From Elymus sibiricus (lineage: Eukaryota > Streptophyta > Magnoliopsida > Poales > Poaceae), in NCBI GenBank assembly GCA_039707655.1, contig CM077665.1, positions 295,124,205 to 295,188,204 on the forward strand: DNA of 64,000 nt, read 5' to 3'. The notes below the pieces were generated by a model. The model was not told the origin of the DNA, searched no databases, and saw only the letters and a list, made by a program, of their open reading frames with translations. Made by a program: the position numbers and the translations under genes. Of the stretch, positions 24,054 to 34,006 are shown in pieces (position 1 is the first letter of the stretch; each line of letters opens with the position of its first letter).

Positions 24054-25599
24054 AGTCATTGATTGCTTTAAGAAACTCATGTTCTTGCTCCAAGTTGAAC
24101 TTCTCGAAGCGTAGCTTCTCATGAGTTCTTACAAGTTCTCTATGATCTTCTAAAGTAGATTCATGAGCTAACTTAAGAGTGGTTAATTCTTTAGTTAGTC
24201 TTTCTATTTCCTTCTTATCATCATCACACGACTTATCTTGACTAGCATGATCATTGTCTAGATCATTTTGACTAATATCACTAGTTTTATCAAATAGCAA
24301 CTCATCATCTCCAAGTAGGTCATCCTCATCACTATTGAAATCAAGATATTCGGGGTGTGATACCTTGGGGCCTTTAGCCATGAAGCAACTTCCACTCCCT
24401 TCATTTGGTGAATCAAATATGTCGTAGGAGTTGGAGAAAACGAGTGCAAGTCCGGCAACACCTTCATCTTGACTATAGTCGGAGTCGGAGTGATAGCTTC
24501 TTTCAGAGTGGTTGTCGGAATCGGAGCGGGAAACCCATTCACCAACATGAGCTTGATGTCTTCTTTTTGAGTAGCTCTTGGTGTACTTGTCCTTCTTCTC
24601 CGAATCCCTACTTCTCCTTGAGGGTCTTCGTTCACAACGATCATCTCTACTCCTTCTCTCTCTTCGAGGCGACTCATCTCTTGAGCTCTTCCTTCTAGGT
24701 GACTCTTCCCTTATTTTGTGGGGGGCCATGCACTCATTGGAGTAGTGTTCGGGCCTTCCACAATTGTAACAATTCTGGTCACGACTAGATGAACGCTTTT
24801 CTTCATATCTTGAGTTGGAGTTCCTTTCTTTGCCTCTACTCTTGTAGAACTTGTTGAATTTCTTGACCATGAGGCTTATCTCTTCATTGGTAACAAGGTT
24901 GTCGCTTGAAGTAGCGGGAGCATCACTTGTGGCTTTGTAAGCATCGCTAGACTTGTTGTGAAGTTCTTCCTTGTCTTTGAGTGACATCTCATGAGCAACA
25001 ATTCTACCAATGACTTCCTTAGGCTTGAGATCTTTGTAATTTGGCATCATTTGGATCAATGTGCACACGGTGTCATACTTTCCATCCAAAGCTCTAAGTA
25101 TCTTCTTGATGATGAATTTGTCGGTCATTTCTTCGCTTCCTAAGCCGACAATCTCATTGGTTATGAGAGCAAGCCTAGAGTACATCTCCGTGACTCCTTC
25201 ACCATCCTTCATCTTGAGCTTGTCAAGACTTTGAAGCACGCCCAACTTAGATTCTCTGACGGAATCGGTACCTTCATGCATATCAACCAAAGTATTCCAA
25301 ATTTCCTTTGCATTCCCAAGACAGCTGATTTTGTTGAATTCTTCGGGGCATAGGCAGTTGAAAAGAATGTCACATGCTTGAGCATTGTATTGAAACATCT
25401 TCAATTCATCCGCGGTCGCTTCACGATCTGGTTCGTTTCCATCACCAAAGAATTCACCTTGCAAGCCAACACGAACAACAGCCCAAATGGCGGGGTTATG
25501 ACCAAGAATATGCATTTTCATCTTATGCTTCCAACTAGCAAAATTAGTACCATCAAAGTACGGACCTCTACGGTGATAATTTCCCTCACTAGACTCCAT
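24022..25599 (-). CDS. gag: Copia-type Gag (copy B), open but with a chimeric C-terminus
   Basis: 525 codons open from ATG at 25597-25599, 54 bp from the LTR. Residues 1-220 (YFDGTNFASWKHKMK through SLKDKEELH) match the UBN2-type Copia gag fold. A basic Arg/Ser-rich region follows, and the zinc knuckle CYNCGRPEHYSNEC sits near residue 280. Then come acidic repeats (DFNSDEDDLLGDDELLFD) and a coiled-coil end. After LKAIND, the last ten or so residues are read from the antisense strand of the older Copia polypurine tract, so the true C-terminus is lost. Copy A continues about 220 codons further. Clade (SIRE/Maximus-like) is a guess. Confidence 0.78.
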   Translation of the reverse strand: MESSEGNYHRRGPYFDGTNFASWKHKMKMHILGHNPAIWAVVRVGLQGEFFGDGNEPDREATADELKMFQYNAQACDILFNCLCPEEFNKISCLGNAKEIWNTLVDMHEGTDSVRESKLGVLQSLDKLKMKDGEGVTEMYSRLALITNEIVGLGSEEMTDKFIIKKILRALDGKYDTVCTLIQMMPNYKDLKPKEVIGRIVAHEMSLKDKEELHNKSSDAYKATSDAPATSSDNLVTNEEISLMVKKFNKFYKSRGKERNSNSRYEEKRSSSRDQNCYNCGRPEHYSNECMAPHKIREESPRRKSSRDESPRRERRSRDDRCERRPSRRSRDSEKKDKYTKSYSKRRHQAHVGEWVSRSDSDNHSERSYHSDSDYSQDEGVAGLALVFSNSYDIFDSPNEGSGSCFMAKGPKVSHPEYLDFNSDEDDLLGDDELLFDKTSDISQNDLDNDHASQDKSCDDDKKEIERLTKELTTLKLAHESTLEDHRELVRTHEKLRFEKFNLEQEHEFLKAINDYLPLAQESII

Positions 25600-25635
25600 A
25601 GTCTCCTAGGTTGTGAAACCAATGCAATGAAGACC

Positions 25636-25652
25636 AAGGCTCTGATACCACT
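25636..25652 (-). other. primer-binding site, gag copy B
   Basis: On the minus strand AGTGGTATCAGAGCCTT follows the LTR end (CGATCCTACA). TGGTATCAGAGC is the standard initiator-Met tRNA PBS of Copia elements. Confidence 0.88.
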
Positions 25653-27151
25653 TGTAGGATCGAAAGTATGTCTAGAGGGGGGGTGATTAGACTACTTGAC
25701 CAAATAAAAATTCTACCTTTTCCCAATTTTAGTTGTGGGTAGATTTTAGCAATGATAGCAAGTCAAGCACACCCTACACATGCATGTCTAAGAGTATAGC
25801 AGTGGAAAGTAAAGACAAGCACATGGAATAGAGGTAAAGGTTAGAAGATCAAACACAATAGTAGACACGAAGATTTTTCCCATGGTTCCGATAGGTGGCG
25901 CTATCGTACATCCACGTTTATGGAGTCTTCAACCCATGGAGGGTAACGGTCGCGAGAGTCCATGGAGGGCTCCACCCATAAGGGTCCACGAAGTAGCAAC
26001 CTTGACTATTCCATAACGACTTCCGTCCACGAAGGACTAGCCTCATTATGGGTAGATCTTCACGAAGTAGGTGATCTCCTTGCCCGTACAAACTTATTGG
26101 TTCAATTCCACAACACGAGGTAAGAGGCTCCCAAGAAACACCTAACCAATCTAGGAGGCACCACCCTCCAAAAGGTAATAGGCTTGATAGTGATGATGAA
26201 CTCCTTGCTCTTGTGCTTCAAGATGATAGACTCCTCAACATTCAATCACTCTCTCACAGATTTGGCTTGATAGAAGGGATTTATTGGGTGGAAAGCAACT
26301 TGGGGAGGCTAGAAATCAAGATCCATATGGTTGGAGTGGATGATCTTGATCTCAACACAAGGGTAGGTGGTTCTCTCTCAGAAATTTGGATATGGGAAGT
26401 GGGGAACTGTTCTGAGTGCTTCTCTTACGAGTGGGATGTGGTGGAGGGGTATTTATAGGCATATCCAAAAATCCAACCGTTACAACATTTTTGACCATCT
26501 CGGTGAAACCAAAGCAAAACTCGGTTGTACCGCTCTGTTCAAAGTGTGGCAACTTTCGGAATCTCGGTGAGACCGATATAGGAATCTCGGTGGTACCGAA
26601 ACGAGTGGACGAGGGCAGTTACCAAAACTCGGTGAGACCGACGCATAAACTAGGAATTTCCGATTCTATGAAATCAGTCACCCGAACCGTGGTCACCAAA
26701 ACTCGGTTGCACCGATGCAGTCTCAGTTGTACCGAAATTCTTGGGTTTGGCTAGGGTTCTGTCTTGGGTAGAAAATCGGTAGGGCCGGATGAAAACTTGG
26801 TGGCACCGATTTTGTGGATCAGGGTTTTGACAGAGTATTTTTGTGGGAGAGCTTGTGGGTGTTTTTGGTGGCTAGCACTTGTGCACGTGGAGCAATTTGT
26901 TCACCAACAATACCTTACCCCCTTTTAATAGTATTGGCTTTCCTATGGACTCAAAGTGATTTCTCACAAAGTAAAAAGAGAGTCTTCTAGCTTGAAGCTT
27001 TGCCAATCCATTATCTTGGGGTATCTCCTCACAATTTATAGCCATTCCATCATTGGACTTTTTGTGAAATATACTTAGTTGAAACATGAGTCCAATGACA
27101 TATATGTTGTTATTAATTACCAAAACCACCAAGGGAGCAAATGTGCTTTCA
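25653..27151 (-). repeat. shared LTR of the tandem Copia-type elements
   Basis: 1499 bp. On the minus strand it begins TGAAAGCACATTTGC just after the PPT and ends CGATCCTACA just before the PBS. It carries a minus-strand TATA box at 26451-26459. The U3 part (about 26490-26830) holds around ten imperfect copies of a short palindrome, TCGGTG-NN-ACCGA. Confidence 0.82.
26451..26459 (-). promoter_or_regulatory. TATA box of the Copia-type LTR
   Basis: CCTATAAAT on the minus strand, with the palindrome cluster immediately upstream of it, as a U3 promoter would be arranged. Confidence 0.65.
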
Positions 27152-27167
27152 ATATCCCCCTTTTTGG
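27152..27167 (-). other. polypurine tract of the Copia-type element
   Basis: CCAAAAAGGGGGATAT on the minus strand directly precedes the LTR start TGAAAGC. Confidence 0.78.
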
Positions 27168-27212
27168 TAATTGATGACAACATATAGATCAAAGCTTCGA
27201 CAAATTATATAA

Positions 27213-29411
27213 TCAATGAATAGAGTCATCGCTTTGAGAGGTATGTGATAAGCAAGAGCTCCCCCTAAATTTGTGCACTATTTTGAATTTGTGTTTGAAT
27301 GCAAATGCACAATCGATTAGGTTCATGGAAGGGGTTGGAGTAGACACCGGAGGTGCTGATGGAGCTGGTGGGATTGAAGGAGCTGCAGCAGGTGCTGATG
27401 AGGATGGTATCAACTCTGAAGCTGGCACTGTCGCAGATCTAGCTTGGGTCTTGAACTGAGTGCTGGGCCTGAGAGGGCGACTGTCATCATCATTATCATC
27501 ATCATCCTCTAAGGTGTGGGGAAGGGGTACTGAGTCCACCTCCTTCTTGAGCTCATCAACTCTCTTCGTCAGCCCATCCACCTTGTTGTTCAAAGTATGA
27601 AACTTGTTTTCAACAATCCTTTCCAGACTCTTTTGGTTCTTCAAAATCTCCGTGATGTCATTCTGCATGCCTTGGATTGAGCTAAGGATGAGGTCCAGCT
27701 GCTCATTCCTTGTCCTTGGCACTGGAGCACTAGTGGCTCTGGCTGCCTCAACAGCTGCCTGTGCAGTAGATGAAGTGGGATGATCTGGGTTCATCACCAC
27801 AACATTGTCCTCAAACTCTGGCTGGAGAGGCATATGTGGTCGATCAAGTGCATATACATTCTTTTCAAGCTTTGAGTTGATAAGCATCTGAATATATGGT
27901 GCATATCCACAAGATCTCTTTTGATCAGCAGCAGTCCTCTTCACAGTCTCAACAATCAAGTCGATGACCCTGAATCTGGTGTGAAGGTCTACATGATGCA
28001 GCATGTTTATGGAGTATCCTTGGATCATCTTGTTATCACCTGATTTGGACATCAAAGTGTACCTCATGATGGTGTTGTTGGTGGTAAGTCCTGCCTGTAG
28101 ATAGTATACTGAGCCAAACTTATGTGAATGCCCATAGTCAGCAGGAATCTCCTTGTACATCGTTGCCATGGAATTATGATTCATCTTGGCCTCAGAGTAC
28201 ACATCCAAATCACTATCTTCTACCTGTGGGGCTCCTAAGATGGTAGCCCACTCTTCCACTGTGGATTCATACCTGACACCTTCTGTCATCCAGACAATTC
28301 TACCATCTCCATAAAAATGAACTGTGGAGTAGAATTGCATGATCATCTCATCATTCCAAGGGGTAAACTCTCTACCAACAAATGCATCAACGTCAATGGC
28401 CATGAAGTTCTCTTGCACATGGGGAAAATAATCTTCATTCTTTTTAATGTAGTCCCAGTCTACACATCTCATATCACTGACAGCTGGGCTCTTGTCTAGC
28501 AAGACAGTCTCATAAAAATCTTGCTGCTCCTTGGTGTGAAATCTAGGATCAACAACAGTCCTTCTCCTAGAGGCATAAGGGTCATTTGCTCTCCATAGCC
28601 TCAGCCCTGAGTCTTTCCTCTTCTTCATGTCCTCAGCTATGGGATGAGTATCATCATGAGCTGGCAGATGGGGTCTGAGCTTCCTTAACACAGAAACTTC
28701 TTCCTCTTCATCCATAGTGGTAGATCTCTTGTTCTTGGCAGCAAGAGGAATATCTCTAGTGGTCCTCTTGGGCTTCTTGGGTGCTGAAGGCTTCTTGGGA
28801 GCAAACTTGGTGCTCTTAGCTGGTGCATCCTTGGGCATAGTATCTGCTAGAAGCTTCTTCTTCTTCTTGGGAGGAGCCTTGGCAGCTGGCTCTTCCACTT
28901 CTTCAGCTTCTTCAGGATCTTCATACATGGAAGTAGGTCTTCCAACAACATGAACAATTCTCTTCCTGCTTCTCTTCTTCTCAGCTGGCTTCTTGGGCAT
29001 AGAGCTTGTGGCTGGCTCTATTGACATGGAAGCCCTAGCACTCTCTGGTGCTCTCATAGCCTCTGTGCTGGCATACTCCTTCCTGACAGGCTTCCTAGAT
29101 GAGGTTGCCTCAGATGCATACTTCTTGGCAGCTCTGTCTGCTTTGTCTTGCCTTTGCTTGGCAAGAACCTCCTCTGGCAAAAAATCAGAGTCCTCTTCAT
29201 CTGAGTTCAATTTCCTCCTAGCTCTTGTAGCAGCCTTAGGCAACCCATGAGAACTTGGGGTGCCTCGATCTTCTGAAGATGAGCTAGGCTCAGGACTAGT
29301 GCCTGGATTTGCATCAATGCTAGGCTCTCTGGAGTCAATCTGACTATCACCTGAAGCTGACATACTGTCCTTGTGAATGGAGAATAGAAGAGCAGAAAGG
29401 TTAAGCATCAC
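27213..29411 (-). CDS. 732-codon ORF replacing pol; 'putative plant transposon protein'-like
   Basis: Fully open, in the same sense as gag, and ending about 45 bp before the polypurine tract. The first ATG is at 29411; MSASGDS at about 29363 is a likelier start because the preceding residues look like untranslated leader. N-terminus: Ser/Pro-rich, then Lys-rich clusters (PKKKKKLL, KKPKRTTR) that could be nuclear signals, with acidic stretches. Middle (about residues 290-520): a globular region, DPRFHTKEQQDFYE to YAPYIQMLINSKL, resembling the plant transposon-associated domain I recall as PF20167. C-terminal part: a coiled coil (LDLILSSIQGMQND to DELKKEVDSV), an acidic DDDDNDDD run and a Pro/Ala tail. 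No catalytic motif is visible. The role is unknown; RNA or chromatin binding is speculation. Confidence 0.72.
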   Translation of the reverse strand: MMLNLSALLFSIHKDSMSASGDSQIDSREPSIDANPGTSPEPSSSSEDRGTPSSHGLPKAATRARRKLNSDEEDSDFLPEEVLAKQRQDKADRAAKKYASEATSSRKPVRKEYASTEAMRAPESARASMSIEPATSSMPKKPAEKKRSRKRIVHVVGRPTSMYEDPEEAEEVEEPAAKAPPKKKKKLLADTMPKDAPAKSTKFAPKKPSAPKKPKRTTRDIPLAAKNKRSTTMDEEEEVSVLRKLRPHLPAHDDTHPIAEDMKKRKDSGLRLWRANDPYASRRRTVVDPRFHTKEQQDFYETVLLDKSPAVSDMRCVDWDYIKKNEDYFPHVQENFMAIDVDAFVGREFTPWNDEMIMQFYSTVHFYGDGRIVWMTEGVRYESTVEEWATILGAPQVEDSDLDVYSEAKMNHNSMATMYKEIPADYGHSHKFGSVYYLQAGLTTNNTIMRYTLMSKSGDNKMIQGYSINMLHHVDLHTRFRVIDLIVETVKRTAADQKRSCGYAPYIQMLINSKLEKNVYALDRPHMPLQPEFEDNVVVMNPDHPTSSTAQAAVEAARATSAPVPRTRNEQLDLILSSIQGMQNDITEILKNQKSLERIVENKFHTLNNKVDGLTKRVDELKKEVDSVPLPHTLEDDDDNDDDSRPLRPSTQFKTQARSATVPASELIPSSSAPAAAPSIPPAPSAPPVSTPTPSMNLIDCAFAFKHKFKIVHKFRGSSCLSHTSQSDDSIH

Positions 29412-31058
29412 AAAAACACAGATATTTTTGAAAATTTTAACTCAGAAACTTTGGGTATGAACTACTGCAAAATACATTTCGATACCACCGGGTTGAAATT
29501 TTCGGAGTCACCGAGACTGACCACTTGCTTAACAGAAACTTGGGTAGCCTTTTCGGTGTAATCGAAAAGAACTACTCGGTCTCACCGAAGTGGTTCTCAG
29601 AAACCCTGAAAGCTGAATCGGTGGAACCGATTCTATCGACTCGGTGTCACCGAGATGCATATTGCGGGAGTTCAGATCCAGAATTTCCTCGTTTTCTAAT
29701 CTATGGATGATTCTTGTGGGATAGAACGATTGCACACTATGGATTGTAGATGGAAGTAACCTAATGCGCATGAATCGGATAGAGGGGCGCACAAGGGGCC
29801 GGATTCATACCCTAGCTTGGCGATGAATCCGCTATGGCGGCGACGGCGGTGGAGATTTCCGTCGACGGAGTGGATCCCAACGGAGAAGGTGCTCGGGGAG
29901 GCAAGGGCGATGACCAAAGGGTCCTGGTGCGGTAGCTTAGGGTTGGGGACTTAGCGTTTGAAGATGGAATTTCAAAATGTTGGGTCCGCCGGATTAAGTG
30001 CCCTTCATTGTCGGTGTCACCGATACTAAAATTTCGGTGTCACCGAGTTCCTCTACTGTCAGTTGACAGGGAAACTTGGTGAAGCCGAGATTATGGTATT
30101 GGTAGTACTGAGGTGCAAAGACAGATCAACCCTAGGTATTCGGTGGAACCGATATTTTCTGGTTGGTTACACCGAGCTGCACTTTAGGGAGGTTTTGGAG
30201 GTCAGCCTTGACGAAACAATACTCCGAGTGCTCCTCGCACAGAGGGTTTGACAAGTGCTTGTTCAAGTTTTTGTGATGTAGCATGAATAGAACTTGAGGT
30301 GAGAAAGCATAGATAGCTAGAGAGGGGTCCTAGGCATTCTTGTATATCCAATTGGCAAAAGAAAAACAAAAGCCAAATAGCTACAATTGCATATCCTCGA
30401 ATGAGTAAAGATATGCATACCAACATGCTCACACAATAAGATATCAAATGAAATCATGGCAAACATGCACAAACATTCTAGCATCTATCAAGCACTTGGG
30501 TGATGACGTAGTCATCTATATATGAGTATATTGACTTAGGAGCCAAGTAAGAATACTTGATCATAGGTCATACTCATCGTTTAAGCACAAGTGGGGTTAC
30601 CACTTTTACATAAAGCATTTAATGTTGTCACATTCTAAGAGATGCTTTAACTCAAGTCTTAGAGTAAAGCTCCTCCTTGATGTGACATCCCCCCTAAGAG
30701 GGATAAACTAACCTTGGGTTTTGTCGTAGAAGACTTCATGTGGGTGATGTAGTGGTGGATGCTCATAGTTGATGAAGATCATCTTGAGTTGGGAGCAATC
30801 CTTTTTGTTTCTTACTCTCCTCACCTACATGGGTTAGTCCCAAACACAAGAGACAAATACAAGGATATCTATGGACATGGAGTGCAAGGCATACATGATG
30901 ATGTCCATGGATTCATTAATTACCTTGTCCCTTGCTTACCTTTGAGGGATGTGTGACTCCTTTAACTATTGCATAATGTTGATTTTGATTGCAACTAGTC
31001 CTTGCCAATAATGAATGTGAGTGAATTTCATTGGCGGAGTCACCCCTCAAGAACTTCT
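29412..31058 (-). other. spacer between gag and the 732-codon ORF, promoter-like
   Basis: 1.6 kb with no supported ORF. The part near the ORF (29480-30180) holds about eleven imperfect TCGGTG-NN-ACCGA palindromes, like the LTR U3. It also has a GC-richer leader-like stretch (29770-29900). The part near gag (30250-31058) is AT-rich with no recognised feature. Confidence 0.55.
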
Positions 31059-33235
31059 CTAGTTCTTCTTCTTGGGGACCCACATCAAGTTGATGGGAAT
31101 CCTCGGTGTTGAAGTGGCACTTGTAGAAGTTGAGCTTGTAGAAGCCTTGGGAACCCACTTGACCAAAGCTTGGGATTCATCTTCATATGAGTCAATCTCC
31201 TCTTGAAGCTTTCCCTTGCCCTTGAGCTTGTGATCTTGTGGTGGAAGGTCATCTTGAGCTTTTGTTCCCTTGGGAAGAGTATGTTCATACTTCTCCCTTT
31301 GAGGAACAAACTTGGGCTTGGGGTATGGACCTTCTTCCCGTTCAACTCCATTTGCGTTGAAGTAGCCAATGCCATGGTTCTTCCAGTATCCTTCGTGCTT
31401 GCGTACAATTTCCTCAAATTGCTTACATCCGGCAAGACTTTTGTAGATACCTTTCTCTATAATCCCTTTCAATAGATCATTTTCTTGCTCAAGTGAAACT
31501 TGGCTAAGAGAGTCATTAATGGGATCGATAGAACTACTAGAAGCAATATCATTGGATTTATCATTTTTATTGGTACTAGTTGAAGAACCTTTCTTGCCTT
31601 TGTTACTAGTTTGCTTAGCCTTAACTTGTGGAATGAATGTAGACAACAGTGGTCGTTTGGCTAGATAAGAAGAATTCTTGTTTCTGAGATCGTCATTGAT
31701 TGCTTTAAGAAACTCATGTTCTTGCTCCAAGTTGAGCTTCGCGAAGTGTAGTTTCTCATGAGTTCTTACAAGCTCTCTATGATCTTCTAAAGTAGATTCA
31801 TGAGCTAACTTAAGAGTGGTTAATTATTTAGTTAGTCTTTGTATTTCCTTCTTATCATCATCACATGACTTATCTTGACTAGCATGATCATTGTCTAGCT
31901 CATTTTGACTAATATCACTAGTTTTATCAAATAGCAAGTCATCATCTCCAAGTAGGTCATCCTCATCACTATTGAAATCAAGATATTTGGGGTGTGATAT
32001 CTTGGGGCCTTTAGCCATGAAGCAACTTCCATTCCCTTCATTTGGTGAATCAAATATGTCGTAGGAGTTGGAGGAAATGAGTGCAAGTCCGGCAACACCT
32101 TCATCTTGACTATAGTCGGAGTCGGAGTGATAGCTTCTCTCGGAGTGGTTGTCGGAATCGGAGCCGGAAACCCATTCACCAACATGAGCTTGATGTCTTC
32201 TTCTTGAGTAGCTCTTGGTGTACTTGTCCTTCTTCTCCGAATCCCTAGTTCTCCTTGAGGGTCTTCGTTCATAACGATCATCTCTACTCCTTCTCTCTCT
32301 TCGAGGTGACTCATATCTTGAGCTTTTCCTTCTAGGTGACTCTTCCCTTCTTTTGTGGGGGGCCGTGCACTCATTGGAGTAGTGTCCGGGCCTTCCACAA
32401 TTGTAACAATTCCGGTCACGACTAGATGAATGCTTTTCTTCATATCTTGAGTTGGAGTTCCTCTCTTTCCTCTACTCTTGTATAACTTGTTGAATTTCTT
32501 GACCATGAGGCTTATCTCTTCATTGGTAACAAGGTTGTCGCTTGAAGTAGTGGGAGCATCACTTGTGGATTTGTAAGCACCGCTAGACTTGTTGTGAAGT
32601 TCTTCCTTGTCTTTGAGTGACATCTCATGAGCAACAATTCTACCAATGATTTCCATAGGCTTGAGATCTTTGTAGTTTGGCATCATTTGGATAAATGTGC
32701 ACACGGTGTCATACTTTCCATCCCAAGATCTAAGTATATTCTTGATGATGAATTTGTCGGTCATTTCTTCTCTTCCTAAGCCAGCAATCTCATTGGTGAT
32801 GAGAGCAAGCCTAGAGTACATCTCCGCGACTCCTTTGCCATCCTTCATCTTGAACTTGTCAAGTTGACTTTGAAGCACGTCCAACTTAGATTCTCTGACG
32901 GAATTGGTACCTTCGTGCATATCAACCAAAGTATCCCAAATTTCCTTTGCATTCTCAAGACGGCTGATTTTGTTCAATTCTTCGGGGTATAGGCAGTTGA
33001 AAATAATGTCACATACTTGAGCATTGTATTGCAACATCTTCAATTCATCCGCGGTAGCTTCACGATCCGGTTCCTTTCCATCACCAAAGAATTCACCCTG
33101 CAAGCCAACACGAACAACAGCCCAAACAGCGGGGTTATGACCAAGAGTATGCATTTTTATCTTATGCTTCCAACTAGCAAAATTAGTACCATCAAAGTAC
33201 TGACCTCTACGGTGATAATTCCCTCACTAGACGCC
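31059..33235 (-). pseudogene. gag: Copia-type gag (copy A), two frameshifts and a stop
   Basis: A near-identical partner of copy B. It begins at an ATG near 33233 (MASSEG), and a one-base deletion close to 33219 ends the frame within about ten codons. The frame is picked up again at 33154 (MHTLGHNP). A second one-base loss near 32468 shifts it before the zinc knuckle. TAA at about 31824 truncates the coiled coil. The downstream part (31730-31059) is open and gives the C-terminus missing from copy B, including FVPQREKYEHTLPKG and the final MWVPKKKN. A working copy must have existed elsewhere to mobilise it. Confidence 0.75.
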
Positions 33236-33273
33236 ATACTTTCCTAGGTTGTGAAACCAATGCAATGGAGACC

Positions 33274-33290
33274 AAAGTTCTGATACCACT
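33274..33290 (-). other. primer-binding site, gag copy A
   Basis: AGTGGTATCAGAACTTT on the minus strand, one or two bases off the Met-tRNA PBS of copy B, next to the LTR end at 33291. Confidence 0.75.
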
Positions 33291-33772
33291 TGTAGGATCA
33301 AAAGTATGTCTAGAGGGGGGGGGGGTGATTAGACTACTTGACCAAATAAAAATTCTACCTTTTCCCAATTTTAGTTATGGGTAGATTTTAGCAATGATAG
33401 CAAGTCAAGCTCACCCTACACATGCATGTCTAAGAGTATAGCAGCGGAAAGTAAAGACAAGCACATGTAATAGAGGTAAGGGTTAGAAGATCAAACACAA
33501 TTGTAGACACGAAGATTTTTCCCGTGGTTCCGATAGGTGGCGCTATCGTACATCCACGTTTATGGAGTCTTCAACCCACGGAGGGTAACGGTCACGAGAG
33601 TCCACGGAGGGCTCCACCCATAATGGTCCACGAAGTAGCAACCTTGACTATTCCATAACGGCTTCCGTCCACGAAGGACTAGCCTCGCTATGGGTAGATC
33701 TTCACGAAGTAGGCGATCTCCTTTCCCGTAAAACTTCTTTGTTCAACTCCACAACACGAAGTAGGAGGCTCC
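33291..33772 (-). repeat. Copia-type LTR, right copy, truncated by TAT1
   Basis: 482 bp homologous to 25653-26137, roughly 95% identical by eye, with a longer G run (12 versus 7). It stops at GGCTCC where TAT1 begins. The rest should resume beyond 64000 with the target GCTCC repeated. Confidence 0.8.
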
Positions 33773-33984
33773 TGTCGTGGGAATGAACCTGACAATAGTA
33801 CTAGGGGGTACGAAAGGAGGGGCAAAGTCTAACTACGGCGCAAGTGTGCACTCGGTATGTACGAGTTCAGGCCTCACTCGGAAGTGATAACAGCCCTACG
33901 TCTCGAGCCCGAGGGCTGTGGTGTTTGCTTATGCTAGGAAAGATTACACAGGGTCGGAACCCTTGCACTGACGCCCGGGGGTGG

Positions 33985-33993
33985 CTTATATAG
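33985..33993 (-). promoter_or_regulatory. TATA box of the TAT1 LTR
   Basis: CTATATAAG on the minus strand. The hAT element begins at 34007, only 13 bases upstream in transcription sense, so the natural U3 enhancer region is now about 700 bp away. Confidence 0.65.
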
Positions 33994-34006
33994 AGTGCGC
34001 CACCAC

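Larger units (their letters stand above)
24055..33772 (-). mobile_element. non-autonomous Copia-type elements in tandem sharing an LTR
   Basis: Reading the minus strand from the right: partial LTR (33772-33291), PBS, gag copy A (pseudogene), a spacer, a 732-codon ORF, polypurine tract, a full LTR (27151-25653), PBS, and gag copy B cut at 24055. The middle LTR has a PPT on one side and a PBS on the other, so it serves as the 3' LTR of A and the 5' LTR of B. That layout is expected from unequal recombination or from tandem insertion. No RT, RNase H or integrase is present. TAT1 has inserted at 33773 inside the right-hand LTR. Confidence 0.75.

Noticed and set aside
27213..29411. Possible host gene
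   Set aside because: It sits between gag and the PPT in one element, so it is treated as element-borne; a captured host origin cannot be excluded.
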